Positions 34,933-47,410 of a DNA stretch of 64,000 bases are shown here, one piece after another. Both the position numbers and the translations under genes were made by a program. The stretch spans positions 35,038,059-35,102,058 of the forward strand of contig OY979718.1 in assembly GCA_963855995.1 (NCBI GenBank), given 5' to 3'. Numbering within the stretch: the first letter of the stretch is position 1; every line of letters begins with the position of its first letter. The notes beneath the pieces are model-generated. The model did not search any database, had not been told where the DNA came from, and was given only the letters and a program-made list of their open reading frames with translations. The DNA is from Muricea muricata. Its lineage: Eukaryota > Cnidaria > Anthozoa > Malacalcyonacea > Plexauridae.

Positions 34933-36314
34933 CAGGGTGTATGAAAAAAAAGTTTACAGTTGGGAGAAAGTCCATAAATTAATCAGCGCACAAAGTTTGC
35001 GAAAACCTGTGGTGGAAATAAGTACTGTAGTTTGACGTCCTTTGGTTTGTCTGACGGTAAAATCATTTGAAATAATAACCATTTTTGGAGTGAAAATTTT
35101 ATTACCGAGAAGCAATTTTCAAAGAGCGTGCGCGCAAAAGTGAAGCATTTAAAACACAATTTGAATCCATAAGGTTAAAATATGGCACATACTGTTTGAG
35201 CCCAGAAAGTATCAAAAAGTTTCTCCAATGCCAACGCGAATGCGCGCCGTCCAAATCTTAAATTATTTACCTTTTTTTGTTTTTAAATTTCACGCACTCA
35301 TTAATTATGCAGTTTGCATGCTCATTTAACTTTTTGCACGCTCAGATTTTTGCATAAATCAGAACACGGGAATCTACAGGGGATATTGCTTTAATTCGAG
35401 AATAATTTTCAGGGTTTATTTATGAAAACTGTTGCATTCTTGATCTTTTAAACAGCCCCAGTTCACTGTTTACCGTGTTCAACTATGGACTAATTGTGTT
35501 GTGACTAAGCACGACGAACCATAACTCTGGTAGCTTGACATTATCATTTGTCCTTGATTAATACTTCGACGTTACGTACGCTTTGGGTGCCACATTGACG
35601 TTTCAACTTTTCCCAAGTGAAGTAAAACATTTTAAGGAATTGCCTGCGATTGCGGTTGTTTTTCACGGAGCGCTTTTGAGAACGAGTTGTTGCATTAAAT
35701 GTAAATTAAATGTAAATGTACATTAAATGTCGACGTGCTGTAAATAGCATGACTGCCAGAGCTGAGCTATGCTTGCAACCAAATAGTGGTCATGTTGAAG
35801 ACTAATAGCAACAATGTAAATTTTTGTTAATAAACCCTGTAAATAAACCCTTGATAACGTTGTTAATATCTGCAAAAATCGTTAGAAACAATGTTGAGAT
35901 AAAGCATTAATACAGCTTAAACGACACTAGTAAAAGCTTAAAGTCCCGTGTAAAAAGTTAAATGAGCAAAATGCATAATTAATGAGCGCTTTAGATTTAA
36001 AAACGAAAAACAGTAAATAATCCGAGATTTGGACGCCGCGCGTTCCCGTTGGCATTGCCAAATCTTTTTGAAACTTTCTGAGCTCAAGCAGTATGTGCCA
36101 TATTTTAACCTGATGTATCAAAATTGCGTTTTAAATGTGTCCTTTTTGCGCGCAAGCTCTTTGAAAAGTGCTTGTCGATGACAGAATTTTCACCCTAAAA
36201 ATGGTTATTATTTCAAATAATTCTACTTTATTTCCAACAAAGGTTTTCGCAAACTTTGTGCGCTGATTAATTTATCGACTTTTTCCCAAGTTTAAACTTT
36301 TTTGATACACCCTG
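34933..36314. mobile_element. 1.38-kb Tc1/mariner-type element with about 400-bp TIRs
   Basis: Flanked by TA on both sides (34931-34932, 36315-36316), it starts CAGGGTGTATGAAAAAAAAG and ends CTTTTTTGATACACCCTG. The arms match for about 400 bp, including CATAAATTAATCAGCGCACA with AAGTTTGCGAAAACCT, GGTTAAAATATGGCACATAC, and ACTCATTAATTATGCA. The centre (about 35340-35935) is unique and non-coding. Long-arm, non-autonomous member of the same end family as 31246-31789. Confidence 0.93.
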
Positions 36315-36316
36315 TA

Positions 36317-38405
36317 TTTAAACTGGAATTTATGGCGCTCCATACGAGACAAAAATACTTGTGTTAAAATACAAAACTTGCTTGAAAAAATCATACTCAT
36401 AAATGTTGGTAAATTAGACTTTCTGAAAAATAAGACTTATCGAAGAAAAATTAACGCTTTTCAAAGAAAAATTTTACTATTTTAAAATACATAGAACTTC
36501 TTTTAAAATATATTTATCCTAGCACAATACTTGTTTTAAAAAGTAAATCAATCGGCTCAGAAAATTGCAAGCGTATTATATCGCGGGTGCAGTGCTGTCA
36601 AAAAGCGCGTGAAGTCGCAGTAAACATTTAAACAACAGTAAACGTAAATCCATAAACCATAAACAGTGACCTGGTCGACAACTTTTATGTTTGCAAAATC
36701 CGAGAAAAAATCGGCCACGAAATACAATAAAACGTTCAGCCACTTCATTGCCTCGTTAATACAATGTCGGGAGATAGCTATCAACAATTTTGGGAAATTT
36801 CCGCTTACCTACTATTATGAAATCTTGTTTGCTCACAAGAGGTAAAAGGTATTTCTATTCTTTGATTATTCAGTTTCAACAAATCAGGGCAGAGTACGAA
36901 CGCGTGAATAGCTGGTCGATCAAAGTTTGTAATTCCTGTAGTCAACATGTGGGACTATACGATCTTTGAGCTTTTCCTGAATGTTAATTGCGAAAATTCT
37001 TAGAGTTTCGGAAGACGATCTTACGTCGGAGATGAGAGTATCCTTTAGCAATTGGAGATGACACTTACACTACAATATCTGATGTGGAGTTACAATCCGT
37101 ATACACAATCTCGTCTATTCTAATCTCTTAATTGGCCAAACTCTGGCGAAAGAGTGCTCCTACGTGCATTGATGGTCAGGAATATTAAAGTGAAGAGAGA
37201 AAGAGTTGGAACATACATATTTCGTGTCGACCTTGTCATTAGAATGCTCCGAAGGCATTCATAAATTAGAAGATGAGTATACTAACAGTGTTCCAATTAA
37301 CATCTAATGCTTTTTAGTCAGTAAACCATTTATCCAATATCATAGAATTGGGCAAATGTTGTTCGTACTCTGCTCTGATTGCGTAAATTTTTGTTCGATG
37401 AGTCTTATTTGTTTTCAGAAAGTCTTATTGGCGAACATTTGTAAGTACGACTTTTTCAAACAAGGGTTGAAGAGAGACAAGGAGAAGAAAACTGAAAAGA
37501 TCACTCGAAACAAATATGTATTGTTATTATTTCATTAACTCAAATATTGAATGAGTTTACAATATGATGATATTCGGAGTTCGTTTAATTATGTTACCCT
37601 TCACTTAAACGTAAACAAGACTTTATATCTAGGCCAATAAGCCTAAATTAACATATAAATTGGCCTGGGTGTATAAGTGTCCGTGATTTGTCTTTAGTTC
37701 AGTCTAGACTCTTACTACGGCTACAAATACCATATAAAAACTCGACCCTGGCTGCGATTTAAAATTTCAATAAGCGTAGACCGAACCTTCCCGACTTAAT
37801 TTCAAAACCTTGTGCAGGGTGCGCAATTTCTTCGTCTTCAATTTGGTACTCCTGCAACCAGTTGACAACATACCCCATTTTAGCGTTAGGTTCTTGTTTT
37901 CAGCACTTAATCGCTGGAAGTATGACTAACCACTTTAAAATGAAGGCATTGACATTTGGACATATAGTGCAACAAAAATTTTTCAAGCACAAGAATAGCT
38001 AAAGCAAACCTTATATAGCAACATAAACTCCGAGTCTCGGTATCAAGAATGATATATTGTATGGTGAAATTAGCGCACGAATTGACCAGGTGACAGGCGC
38101 TAGGATGATGTGCCAAATTTTAGTGTGCTTGTGTCACAGTCGGAAAAGCTGGCTTTGCTTTGTCATTATTAACAGAGTTTATTTATCAGTGCATATACAT
38201 CTTTTGATAACTTGGAATAGTTTGAAAATTGTAATGAAGTTGTGTGGAATTAAACACCCGCTCAGAAATAAAAACGAAATTTATCTTTTTAGTACTGATC
38301 TAGAAGAATACTATAATATTTTGAGTCATTTGACATACATGTAATATGTCTTTGAATTGGTTAAAAATTGCGTTGCATACCAGTCACAGCGTGAATTCTC
38401 AACTC
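36317..38405. other. Non-coding gap
   Basis: Two kilobases of AT-rich sequence with several short unrelated frames and no domain, repeat or splice pattern that I can support. Confidence 0.45.
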
Positions 38406-38409
38406 GAAT

Positions 38410-38472
38410 TGTGTTGTATCAGCATATACAAACTCGAGCCGAAGAAGAGAGTTGTATATCTGATACAACACG
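38410..38472. repeat. Imperfect 63-bp hairpin
   Basis: GTGTTGTATCAGCATATACA and ACTC at the left mirror GAGTTGTATATCTGATACAA and CAC at the right. A following stretch (about 38510-38660) resembles 52430-52560 in reverse, sharing AACAGAATTCTGT and TTATAAATTATTAATGAG blocks, so both may be parts of a dispersed repeat. Confidence 0.55.
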
Positions 38473-38869
38473 GACGCGAATTTTGTAAATAGCTTGTGAA
38501 ACTCTCCAATTTTATGGATCAATTTGCGAAGTAATTTTGAAAATACATCTTATATAAGACGAGAAAATCAAAATTAATATTTATGAAAGTCAACAGAATT
38601 CTGTATCACGCTTATGATTTCTTTTGTGTTTTCTTTATAAATTATTAATGAGTTTCACAAGAAATCTTTGAGTTATAATAGTTAGTAGTTAGTTCCCTGG
38701 AAGATTAATAGTTAGTTCCCTGGAACATTTCTCTTTTTTTGCGACGCAGAAACTTTGACAATCTAAGCCGTTCTTAAGACTTAAAAGATTCCCGTGTATC
38801 AAAAGATTCTACACGTTGGGCATCTAATATGCAACAGACAATTTGAGAGCAAAATAAAATGGTCCTTCG

Positions 38870-40640
38870 AGAAGGTAAGTAAAATTGCCTCTACCTTACT
38901 GACTATTACCAAAGCAAAAGATGAAATTGTTTAAGCATGCATGCAGGAATTAATTGAATTTAAATAGACAATAAAAGAGAAGTTAGTGATGTCGTATACA
39001 CGAAAAAGTTACTTGTTAATATATTCGTAACTAATTAACATCAGATAAAAAGACTGAAGCTTATTAATTTGTATCTCGGTGTTTAAAATATAATCTTTAT
39101 TTGTCCTGGAAGTAGGGAATCGCCCCAATAATTTTTTCTACAGTTCTCTAATCTTATCGTTCCTTGTCAGCGTTGCCTTCTCCATGTGTTGTTTGTAGTT
39201 CTGGATAAGAATTTTCGCCTTTGGCTTTTAAATCACTCTTCTGCTTCTATCAGCTGTATGAGCTATGACGCTCAAATTATAGTAACGGAGGCAAGACTTG
39301 CGGTACATGTGAACAGATAAATGGGCTGATTCTAAGGAAACCAATCAGCTTTAGATCGACAGTTGTACCGTTCAACCTTGATTCCGGCTAGTCTCTTTCA
39401 CTGATTGTATGACGCGTTTCCACCACTTTCAAGTCGGTCTTTCTCGCTACTTTTATTTTGAGAATTTTATTAAACCTAAGTTTAAAAAATTATAAGCTCC
39501 TAAGAAGTCTCAAACTTAACGCACGTACACCTCATTTTACATAAGCCTTGGTCAACTTATATTTGAATAGGGAGTGGGATCATGATTTGAGGAGGACAGC
39601 AACAATTTCTATTGGAATTGTGCACCTGGGCAATGGGGTTTAGTCAAATATTGGCAGAGAAATGGGAACAAGGGACCCAGGGACCCCCCCCCCCCCTATA
39701 GGACCCTGTGACATCTGTATCGACTATAATTATTCCACATTTAAAGTAACCTTTATATTATAATATTGTAAACTACCGCAGTAATATCCTGTCGTGATTT
39801 ACGCTTAGCAATTATCGTCAATTCAAAATAATGACTGTATACTCGTAAGGCGCGAATTCATTCAGTAGAAACATTCACGTGAAATTACACGTATTCCTCA
39901 AAAACAGTTTGATAGGAAGAATTTCACACTCATGGAATCAAGCGTTACCAGTACTATTGATATTGCAGCAATGATTATATTATTGAGATTGTAGATAAAG
40001 TAATGCAGCAATGACAAAATTGGCCATAGTGCGGTATTTAAATCAGGAACTTTGGGGGGTTAACTGTATACATTATACATCAGATGTTTCCTCCCAAATA
40101 ATAAAAAATAAAATGTTATTATCTCAGAAATCAGAAAAAATCGTACTTTGCAATGGTTCTATAACAAAATTGCAACATCATAGGCTTTCATTCCATTCCA
40201 ACTACACTTTATTTCATCCCGCTCACAATCACTGATTCAATTGTCGACTTGTAGGTACATGCAGCACTTACCGGACAGACTAAGTTACTGATATCAGCAA
40301 ATCTGAACATAAAACATCATTACATAAAACCGGTCTTAAAAATCTACAATATTTTTTCCCTCTTATCCTTAATGCCATGCCCCCATGTCGGCATGGACTG
40401 CCGCAACGACACCGTCATGCAATGCAACGTTGCACGTCGATCATGATATAAATTAGACTCTCTTGAGCATTCCAGAATTGAGTTGCAATTGTTTTAACTA
40501 TTATAGGTATTTACATCATTTCTACGGACTTTAGGCTCAGCCAACAGTTGCATGAGCTTTTGAAGTAGTTGTGGATGTGTAAAAGTAAAAAATGACCTTC
40601 CTGCCTTAAATACAAATAAAGGTTGAAAGCTTTTATCTTT
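38870..40640. repeat. Diverged, interrupted copy of the 4-kb array unit
   Basis: Blocks recur in array order: AAAGATGAAATTG with a TTTAAATGACAAAT-like stretch (38920-38980), TCTGTATCGACTATAATT (39714), CCTGTCGTGAT (39790), the CAATCACTGATTCAA block (40225), and CTTATCCTTAATGCCATGCC (40365). Relative to array copies it holds an insertion at about 39076-39712 that ends in a C run. It is more diverged than array copies are from each other. Confidence 0.6.
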
Positions 40641-40649
40641 AGCTGGAAA

Positions 40650-43270
40650 ACACAAACTTAAGTAATTTTTTTTTTCTGTCGTTGTCTTTCTCGCTTGAAA
40701 AGCTCTCTAATTTATCTTGAAAAGCTGCATGCGGCTAGAGTCATCGCGCTATTTAATATGCACAATGGCGTCTCGTAACAAGCGCAACAATTTGCAAAAT
40801 TTAAATGATCAGTTTCGCTGAAATTTATTGTTTTCACAGTAAATGAACATGAAAATATTTGCAGAGCGGAACTAAATCGTCGTTGGGCCGGTTCCGCTAC
40901 TGCATATACCGTTACCCTAGTAATAACATACATGGAAATGTCTTTAAATGTCATTAAATATTACGTATTGTCGTAATTTAACAGCTCTAATCCCTTATCA
41001 AACTTGTTCCATGAGTACACGACCTTGTGTTCTTAGCCAACCATTATGTCAGAGCAATTAGGCTATCGAATTAATACAATACTTTTTTGCTAATTTGAGT
41101 TTTTATACACACTGTAATTAACTAAAGGCAATGTCCAAATGGTGGCAACTTATTAGAACTGTGTCGTCCTGACTCTACATAATTATAAACGCAGTTTTTA
41201 AGGGATACAAAACATCGGGCTTATATAGCTGTTATTTATCACATATATACCTGTCACGAATAACGAAAATGCCGTAAATTGTGCCAGCACACGAGGATTC
41301 TGGAAATTTTGTCGATCCAACTTGTCATGAACAAGTTCGGACGACAAGTGCGTGTGAAGCTTTACGTGCAACTTTTTGGAAATTGAAAATTAACTGATTT
41401 ATTCTCCGAAAGTAACACATGATGCGTTAGGTAGTTGAATATTGTATTAGCCCGCTTGATCTCAAAAGGTAGCACACACTGTACTTAGAAATAACTGTAT
41501 CGAAACTACAGTCTCACATAACAATACAACGATATATGAATCGTACTTACCCACCAAATTTTTCAAATTATGCTGATCTCGTGTTTTGCCAGACTAATTT
41601 CTCTTGAAACAATTAATTTCTGCTTACGATTCTATACTTCTATAGTGCATTTGAACAACTGTTTCGGAGAAATTTATCCGACAGCAACGACAATGAGATA
41701 ATTTCTTGGGCAAGCCGCCTGAAAAAAGACAAACGAGCTCCCAGTACTGTCACATCATATTTACGATCTTTGAAAAGATGGAAGACATATGCTCGAAAGC
41801 ACCATCCCATTTGCCAATCTCCCGCTCAGCCAACTCACTTTGCTGTATACTAGAAACACATACTAGAGTCAAGCGGCTCTTTCCATACACACAATAGACG
41901 CAGCATTTTACGTAAATGGTGACCCTATATAACGTCATTTGCAAAAAGCAACTCAAATAACCAATATTCATGGCATTTGTGTATTTTAAGCTTCAAATAA
42001 TAAACTGCAAATTTATTTGATTCAATGTTATTTTTATGCTATTTCTGTCTATGCTTACAAAAGTTGCATCTACCTAGTAGACAAGGAATACCTTGTTCCA
42101 AAGGCAAATGAACAAGCCATAAAAGAAAAAATAGTCAGTTTATATGATCAAGTTTCCATTCAGCAATCAATCTTAGAAGTTGGACTCCGTTTTTTTTGGT
42201 ACCCCCAGTATATACGGGATTATTGACCGAGCGTGAGGTCTGTACCGTAGAATACAGAAAGTTTTTTCTTAATATGCGACTTAATTAGAAAGACAAAATT
42301 AAAAAACTATTTTTTAAGATTTAACATTTTATTTAGTGGAACAGGGTTAATTGATTAACTAATGCTGTTGTAGTTACCTATATAGCCTGTATTAATGTAA
42401 TTACATATATATTGAATGTAATTACATAAAAATAGGATGACAATTGCAAAACATAGATATGCATGACTGCCATTTTGATAGAAAACACATTTTAATCGAT
42501 GTAACAAGAATTGAGTGCTGACTGCATTGACAAGCATTGAAAAGATCCTGTTCAACCTGCATCCCGCATGTTCTGCATCTTCAGTTTTACGTCTGCTCCA
42601 AATTTCCGCTGTACATTGTCCCATGAAAAGTGTGTGAGCCATATGTTCTCTTATCGCCGATTTCATGTCACTTTTCAGCCACTTGTAAACTAAGCATTGG
42701 TTGGCTTCTTTGAGCTCAGGGACTAATTACAGCCTTTGTTTCCAAACCTTCGTAGTAACGAAGTTCGGAATACTTTTACAGCTAGTGAAAAGTGACTTGA
42801 AATCGACGATAAGCAATTAAAAAGAGAAATTCATAACTCGTTCTATATATGATACACAGACTCCCCCACGGCAATTTGTAAAACATTATATCGTATGCAT
42901 ATAATTATTAGAAGATAATATCGTATTATTGTAACTGTAAGTCTAAGTAACTGTGTTATGCACGTCTTGTAATTCATTCGTCGATTGTTGTAATTGTAAT
43001 GTCATAGATATTTGTGAATTACTGTAGATTTACTCGACTAGAGTCATTGCATGTAACACTAGAACAAAGGTCAATGGGTCAACTAACTATATATACACAG
43101 TTATACATACTGGATGAATGAATATACATACAAACTGTGATTGCGTATAGTGATCATATGAGCTCTACGTACGGCACTATGTGAAGTTAAGCCACCTAAC
43201 CATGTATAATTTTGTAAACTATAAATGAACAATACTGTAATGCACAATTCAAATAACTACAATATGCAAC
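40650..43270. other. Non-coding gap; includes the 41450-42020 duplicate
   Basis: No recognisable coding sequence. The only structure seen is the duplicate of 31880-32640 at about 41450-42020. Confidence 0.45.
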
Positions 43271-43277
43271 GACTTAC

Positions 43278-43319
43278 CACAACAGCGAAGACAATCGTGA
43301 TTTCGAAAATAAACTTCAT
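43278..43319 (-). CDS. Signal-peptide exon of a secreted protein
   Basis: A 42-nt reverse-strand exon of 14 codons, MKFIFEITIVFAVV, ending exactly at a GTAAGT donor in phase 0. A basic residue after Met and an uninterrupted hydrophobic run fit the n- and h-regions of a signal peptide. Length, phase and style match the first exons at 44490 and 60243, so it probably starts another small secreted cysteine-rich protein. It is head-to-head with the 44490 gene, 1.17 kb apart. I could not find its next exon. Confidence 0.5.
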
Positions 43320-44384
43320 GTCAGTAGGTTAGTTGAAATTATTCTCTCAATCTCGTGTTCGATCAGCTATGTGGTTATCAAACACTTTAAAGTTTTTACA
43401 CCCTACTTTCTCAATGACGTTAATATTTCTTAACCAGGAGGATATGTCGATAATCCAAATTAAACCGGAAAATGCTAAGAGCACTTTACAGCAGAGTATA
43501 ATTACCTTTTGTATAGGAAACGGATACTTGCTCATAAATCGTCGGGGGAAATGAATATACTAGCTAAGAATGTACCTTTACCTCCCTAATTTTACTTTTA
43601 GTGGCATTGAGAAACCTGTCGTGCACAGCTTAGTTTTTCCAATAATGCAAAGATCGTCACAAGCTTTCAGTCGTTTCAGTAATCAGCGGGTCGGTGTCAC
43701 TGTGTTGACGTCGTACGCCCTGGATTAATGTCTTAACTGATGCACATGGAGTACATAGCTTTGAAATGTTACCACTTTTTACTGTCTGTTTCATCCAAAA
43801 TCTTCAGGGAGCAGGGACATTTCGAAAAATCGACTATTTTGACATGCATGGTTGAAATGTGGGCGTATAAGAATTAAAATAAATGGAAATTTTATTTTGT
43901 TTTGGAGTCAAAACTATTACTCATGTATGAGTATATAGCAGCAATTCATAAGACACGAGTATTTCCCCTGTCTATACCGTATTTCCCCTGTCAACACAAC
44001 AAATACCTAAATAAATCGGTCTTAATGACGTTAAAGGGCAGTCAACAAACAATTAATTAAACAGAGAAAAAATGATCGTTATGAAAGTTCATAACCAGTT
44101 ACCATGCAGTGCGTCATTAAAACCAAATGTTTACAGAAAATGATGTCATAACTATATATCGATAGTTATATCGCAGTTATGTGTTTGGCTTCTAAAAATT
44201 GAAAATTCTAAAAGAGGTGTTTATAATAATGAAGTTATATTTCAAAGCTATATTAGAATACACCTTGAATAAGTTCTTTTGTGTATGTAAAGATCCCATG
44301 CTCTCGAGTCCCTGAGTACTGACGTCATAAATTGAACAAGTGATGAATTCCTTTTCCGCCAGTCAAACTGCATAAGCTGATAAG

Positions 44385-44394
44385 CATATATGAA
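44385..44394 (+). promoter_or_regulatory. Possible TATA-like element
   Basis: CATATATGAA lies about 100 bp upstream of the ATG at 44490, a plausible place for a TATA box with a short 5' leader. AT-rich surroundings make chance occurrence likely. Confidence 0.25.
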
Positions 44395-44489
44395 CAGTAA
44401 CAGTAATTGAAAAGATCTCAATTCAACGTGAACTCAAGGCAAGCTCTGTAAGTTGGATTTATAAGGAGGAAGAAATTGATTGGAAAGTG

Positions 44490-45223
44490 ATGAAGATTAC
44501 TTTTCTTGTAATTGCTTTGACCATTTTGGTAAGTATATAATGATGCTTACTCACCAACAACCATCAACTCATTGATTACAATTGTGGCAAACTATAGCTT
44601 GCTCTTACGTTACATGTATCTTTCTTATTTTAGGCTTTTGGTGAAGCCTCTCCTTTACCGGTGGCTAAAGAGGGTAATAATTCTATTATTGCATGCAAAT
44701 TGAATATGTTGATTGTACATTTTTATGTTTGATTTTTAAAATAGCTGCTAGTTACATAGTTGCTCTTTCAATGCAATCAGAATGTCTCCGGTCTAGTGTA
44801 GCCTTCTTTCTGGTCCATTATTGGCAGTAGCTTACCCAGCCCAACGATAGTTAGTCCCGATGCAAATATGTTCCGTGTTCAATGTAATTGCACTAACTAT
44901 AAATCACACAAAATACCTCAAATCTCAAAAACTTACCACTACAGTCTGTTTCATGAAGATTCTTTCTGTTATTACTAGAAATTGATCATGTCCCTAGAAA
45001 TTGATTATTTTCACAGAATCTGAGCAGACAATTCTCGTCATGTAGAAAGGACAATAATTACTAGGAGACCAACTTTAGTCAAGACCAAAGTTACTTATTT
45101 CCCGCTAATTTATCACTAAAATTTTTTTTAGTGAATGCTAATCCATGTAGTTTTACATTATGTGCTGCCAACACCATTTGTGTACCAAAAGACAAGTATA
45201 GAGCTGAGTGTGTTCCAAGGTAA
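44490..45223 (+). CDS. Small secreted follistatin-like cysteine-rich peptide
   Basis: Three exons are visible. Exon 1 (44490-44528) encodes MKITFLVIALTIL and ends at GTAAGT in phase 0. Exon 2 (44634-44673) follows TATTTTAG, encodes AFGEASPLPVAKE and ends at GTAATA in phase 1. Exon 3 (45132-45223) follows TTTTTTTTAG and encodes NPCSFTLCAANTIC and a final Cys before TAA at 45221. The mature part has one C-x4-C-x5-C-x9-C unit, as in FOLN (follistatin N-terminal, EGF-like) modules. Predicted length is about 56 residues: signal peptide, short propeptide, four-Cys module. An alternative donor AAG|GTAATA at 45219 could extend it, but a Tc1-type element follows. Probably a secreted peptide. Function unknown. 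Confidence 0.65.
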
Positions 45224-45536
45224 TAATTAAGGCGAAACAGAACTTTACAATGTACTCGTATAATTAAGAATGCACTCGTAATGTACCCGTCATTAATGCA
45301 CTCGTGCGTTAGAATTTCAATTTAAATTTAGTTTTGTTGTCTTTTATTGTCTTCATCAACATTTTATTGATCTTTATCACAGCTGCTACAGGTCTGAATT
45401 AATATATCCATAATTATATGTATTTTTCTTCATTATTTTTGCTCGGAATTTGCCAAATCATTTTTACATGCTGTTCCTACTTATAGGCGGGGATGTAAGT
45501 ATACGTTAGGATGATTCTAAATTAAATACAGGGTGT

Positions 45537-45600
45537 GCGAAAGAATTTTCTTGATTGTGACGTCATCGTTAATGTGCGGTGATGTAAGTCACGCGTTCCG
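45537..45600. repeat. Left terminal repeat of the Tc1-type element
   Basis: TA then CAGGGTGTGCGAAAGAATTT lies 134 bp before the transposase start and resembles the CAGGGTGTAT ends of the mariner-type MITEs in this window. No inverted partner is present within 700 bp after the gene, so the right end is lost or displaced. The spacing fits a normal Tc1/mariner 5' flank. Confidence 0.6.
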
Positions 45601-45671
45601 TGAATATAAAATAGGGCTAAGAGACAAATTTCAATAGTATATAGATTTTTGAAATATTGCAATGCTCAATT

Positions 45672-46770
45672 ATGGCGTACACGAGAAAAATATCTGAACA
45701 GCAAAAAGCCATGGCGTTGTATTATAGGAGGGAGTTACACCATTCCTATAGACAAATAGCAAAAAAAATGTAATATGAGTGCATCGTCTGTAGCAAGGAT
45801 TTGTAACGGTGAACGAAAAGACAAACGTTCTGTTGGAGTAAAAAACAAGAGAGGACGGCCTAGAAAACTTGACGAAAGAAGTGTTAGGAAATTAATCAGA
45901 TGCATTACTAACGCAAGGAAAACCAACCCTAACATGACAGTTAAAACACTGGTGACAGAAAGTGGTCTATCATTAGAACTGGCTGATCGACGAACATTTT
46001 CACGAAGATTAAACGAGAATGGATACGGGTTCTTTCAGGTGCGGAAAAAGGGGTTGATGAATGAAAAAGATAAAAAACTACGCGGAAAATATGCACGGCA
46101 GATGAAACATTACATGAAGAGGAATCCAAATTTTTGGAAAGATGAAGTGGCGTTTTACTTAGATGGTGTCTCTTTTGTGTATAAACATAATCCATTGAAT
46201 AGTGCGAATGCGCCGAATGCAAGAATTTGGAGAAAGAAATGTGAAGGGTTACTGATGACAGGAAGAGGTTCGAAGGAGTTAGCCGGCGGTAAACGACTGC
46301 ACTTGATTGTTGCCATCGCTTACGGTAAAGGTGTGGTTCTCAAAGTTCCGTATGAGAAAATGAGTGGTGGTTTTTTTGAAAAATTCGTCAGGCAGAATTT
46401 TAACCTTTGTTTTGCCAAGTGTGGACCTAAAAAGAACGGTCGTCGTCTTTTTCTCATGGATAACGACCCCTCACAAACAAGTAAAGCTGCACGACAAGCA
46501 ATGCAAGATATTGAAACCGAGTTTCATAAAATTCCAGCCCGATCACCAGACTTGAATCCAATCGAAAACATTTTCCACTTGGTGAAGAAAAATCTTGAAC
46601 ATGAAGCAATAGCAAAGAGTATAACTTCTGAAACTTTCAAGCAGTTTACTGAGCGAGTTTTGAGATCATTTGACAACCTTTCAATTGCCGTAGTTGATCG
46701 CACTATTGCAAGCCTTTCAAAGCGCGTAGAAGCTGTCTTAAAATCTAAAGGGAATCGCATTAAATACTAG
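45672..46770 (+). pseudogene. Tc1-type DD34E transposase with one frameshift
   Basis: The main frame (45775-46770, 331 codons) has a GRPRK hook (residues 27-31), a second helix-turn-helix region, and the catalytic triad: D130 (FYLDG), D229 (LFLMDNDPSQT) and E264 (SPDLNPIENIF), spaced DD34E. This cut-and-paste transposase family normally starts about 35 residues earlier. Those residues are present from ATG 45672 (MAYTRKISEQQKA, first helix-turn-helix) but end at TAA 45771 after an eight-A run; one base fewer there would join the frames. Otherwise intact, so the loss is recent, or a sequencing artefact. Only the left terminal repeat is seen. Confidence 0.9.
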
Positions 46771-47410
46771 AACGAACATAGACATATGTATTAATTGTGG
46801 ACATTGTATAGTCTTATATGAACATGCTGTCTTTCAACATTATAGTTATATGTCTGTGTTGTCGCGCATATTTATAGGTAATTGCAATTAACAAATGCTT
46901 AAGTACATTGACAGGTCAACTCAGCATGACTCCAATGGACCAGGAACGCTATTATAGTGACAATACTCCACTAAACATGCGCGGAATATTCTTAAATTAT
47001 TTAGCTTTTTGCGTCTCTACGATGATTTACTTATTTGTGCGTACGATTTGACTGCGCTCATATGATTTATAATGTTATATATATCCATTTTCATACTAAA
47101 CGAACAGTACTCCACAGATAATTATAGAAACACATCGAGGAATTTTTCCTGTCTTTTACTGAAGTGTGGAGTAGCTCAGAACGTGGCCTGATTACCATGT
47201 TTCTACGTTAGTTTGTTAAAAATAGTAATTTTACGTACTTTGATAAGTTTATATAATGAAATATCTCAAATCTGTAGTATTTATAATCAATTTACCAATG
47301 GAGTACTGTGTGGATCTATGACGTTATGGCGTCTTAAATCTGTCATTGTAGCTAGTGTAATAGTATATCATTGTTTCAATTGTCTACCGCCAGTCGCTAA
47401 CAAGATAGAA
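46771..47410. other. Gap after the transposase
   Basis: No right terminal repeat of the Tc1-type element and no exon were found. AT-rich. It separates the plus-strand transposase from the minus-strand replication protein. Confidence 0.45.

Noticed and set aside
38057..38344. 95-codon plus ORF
   Set aside because: No domain, no splice support, and composition typical of AT-rich chance frames.
42355..42666. 103-codon minus ORF as the body of the 43.3-kb secreted gene
   Set aside because: No cysteine pattern of the family, no fitting acceptor in phase 0, and no similarity to the neighbouring modules.
45761..45773. Programmed frameshift in the transposase at the eight-A run
   Set aside because: A-run slippage is used by bacterial insertion sequences, but Tc1/mariner transposases are single-frame. 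A simple one-base indel or sequencing error explains it better.
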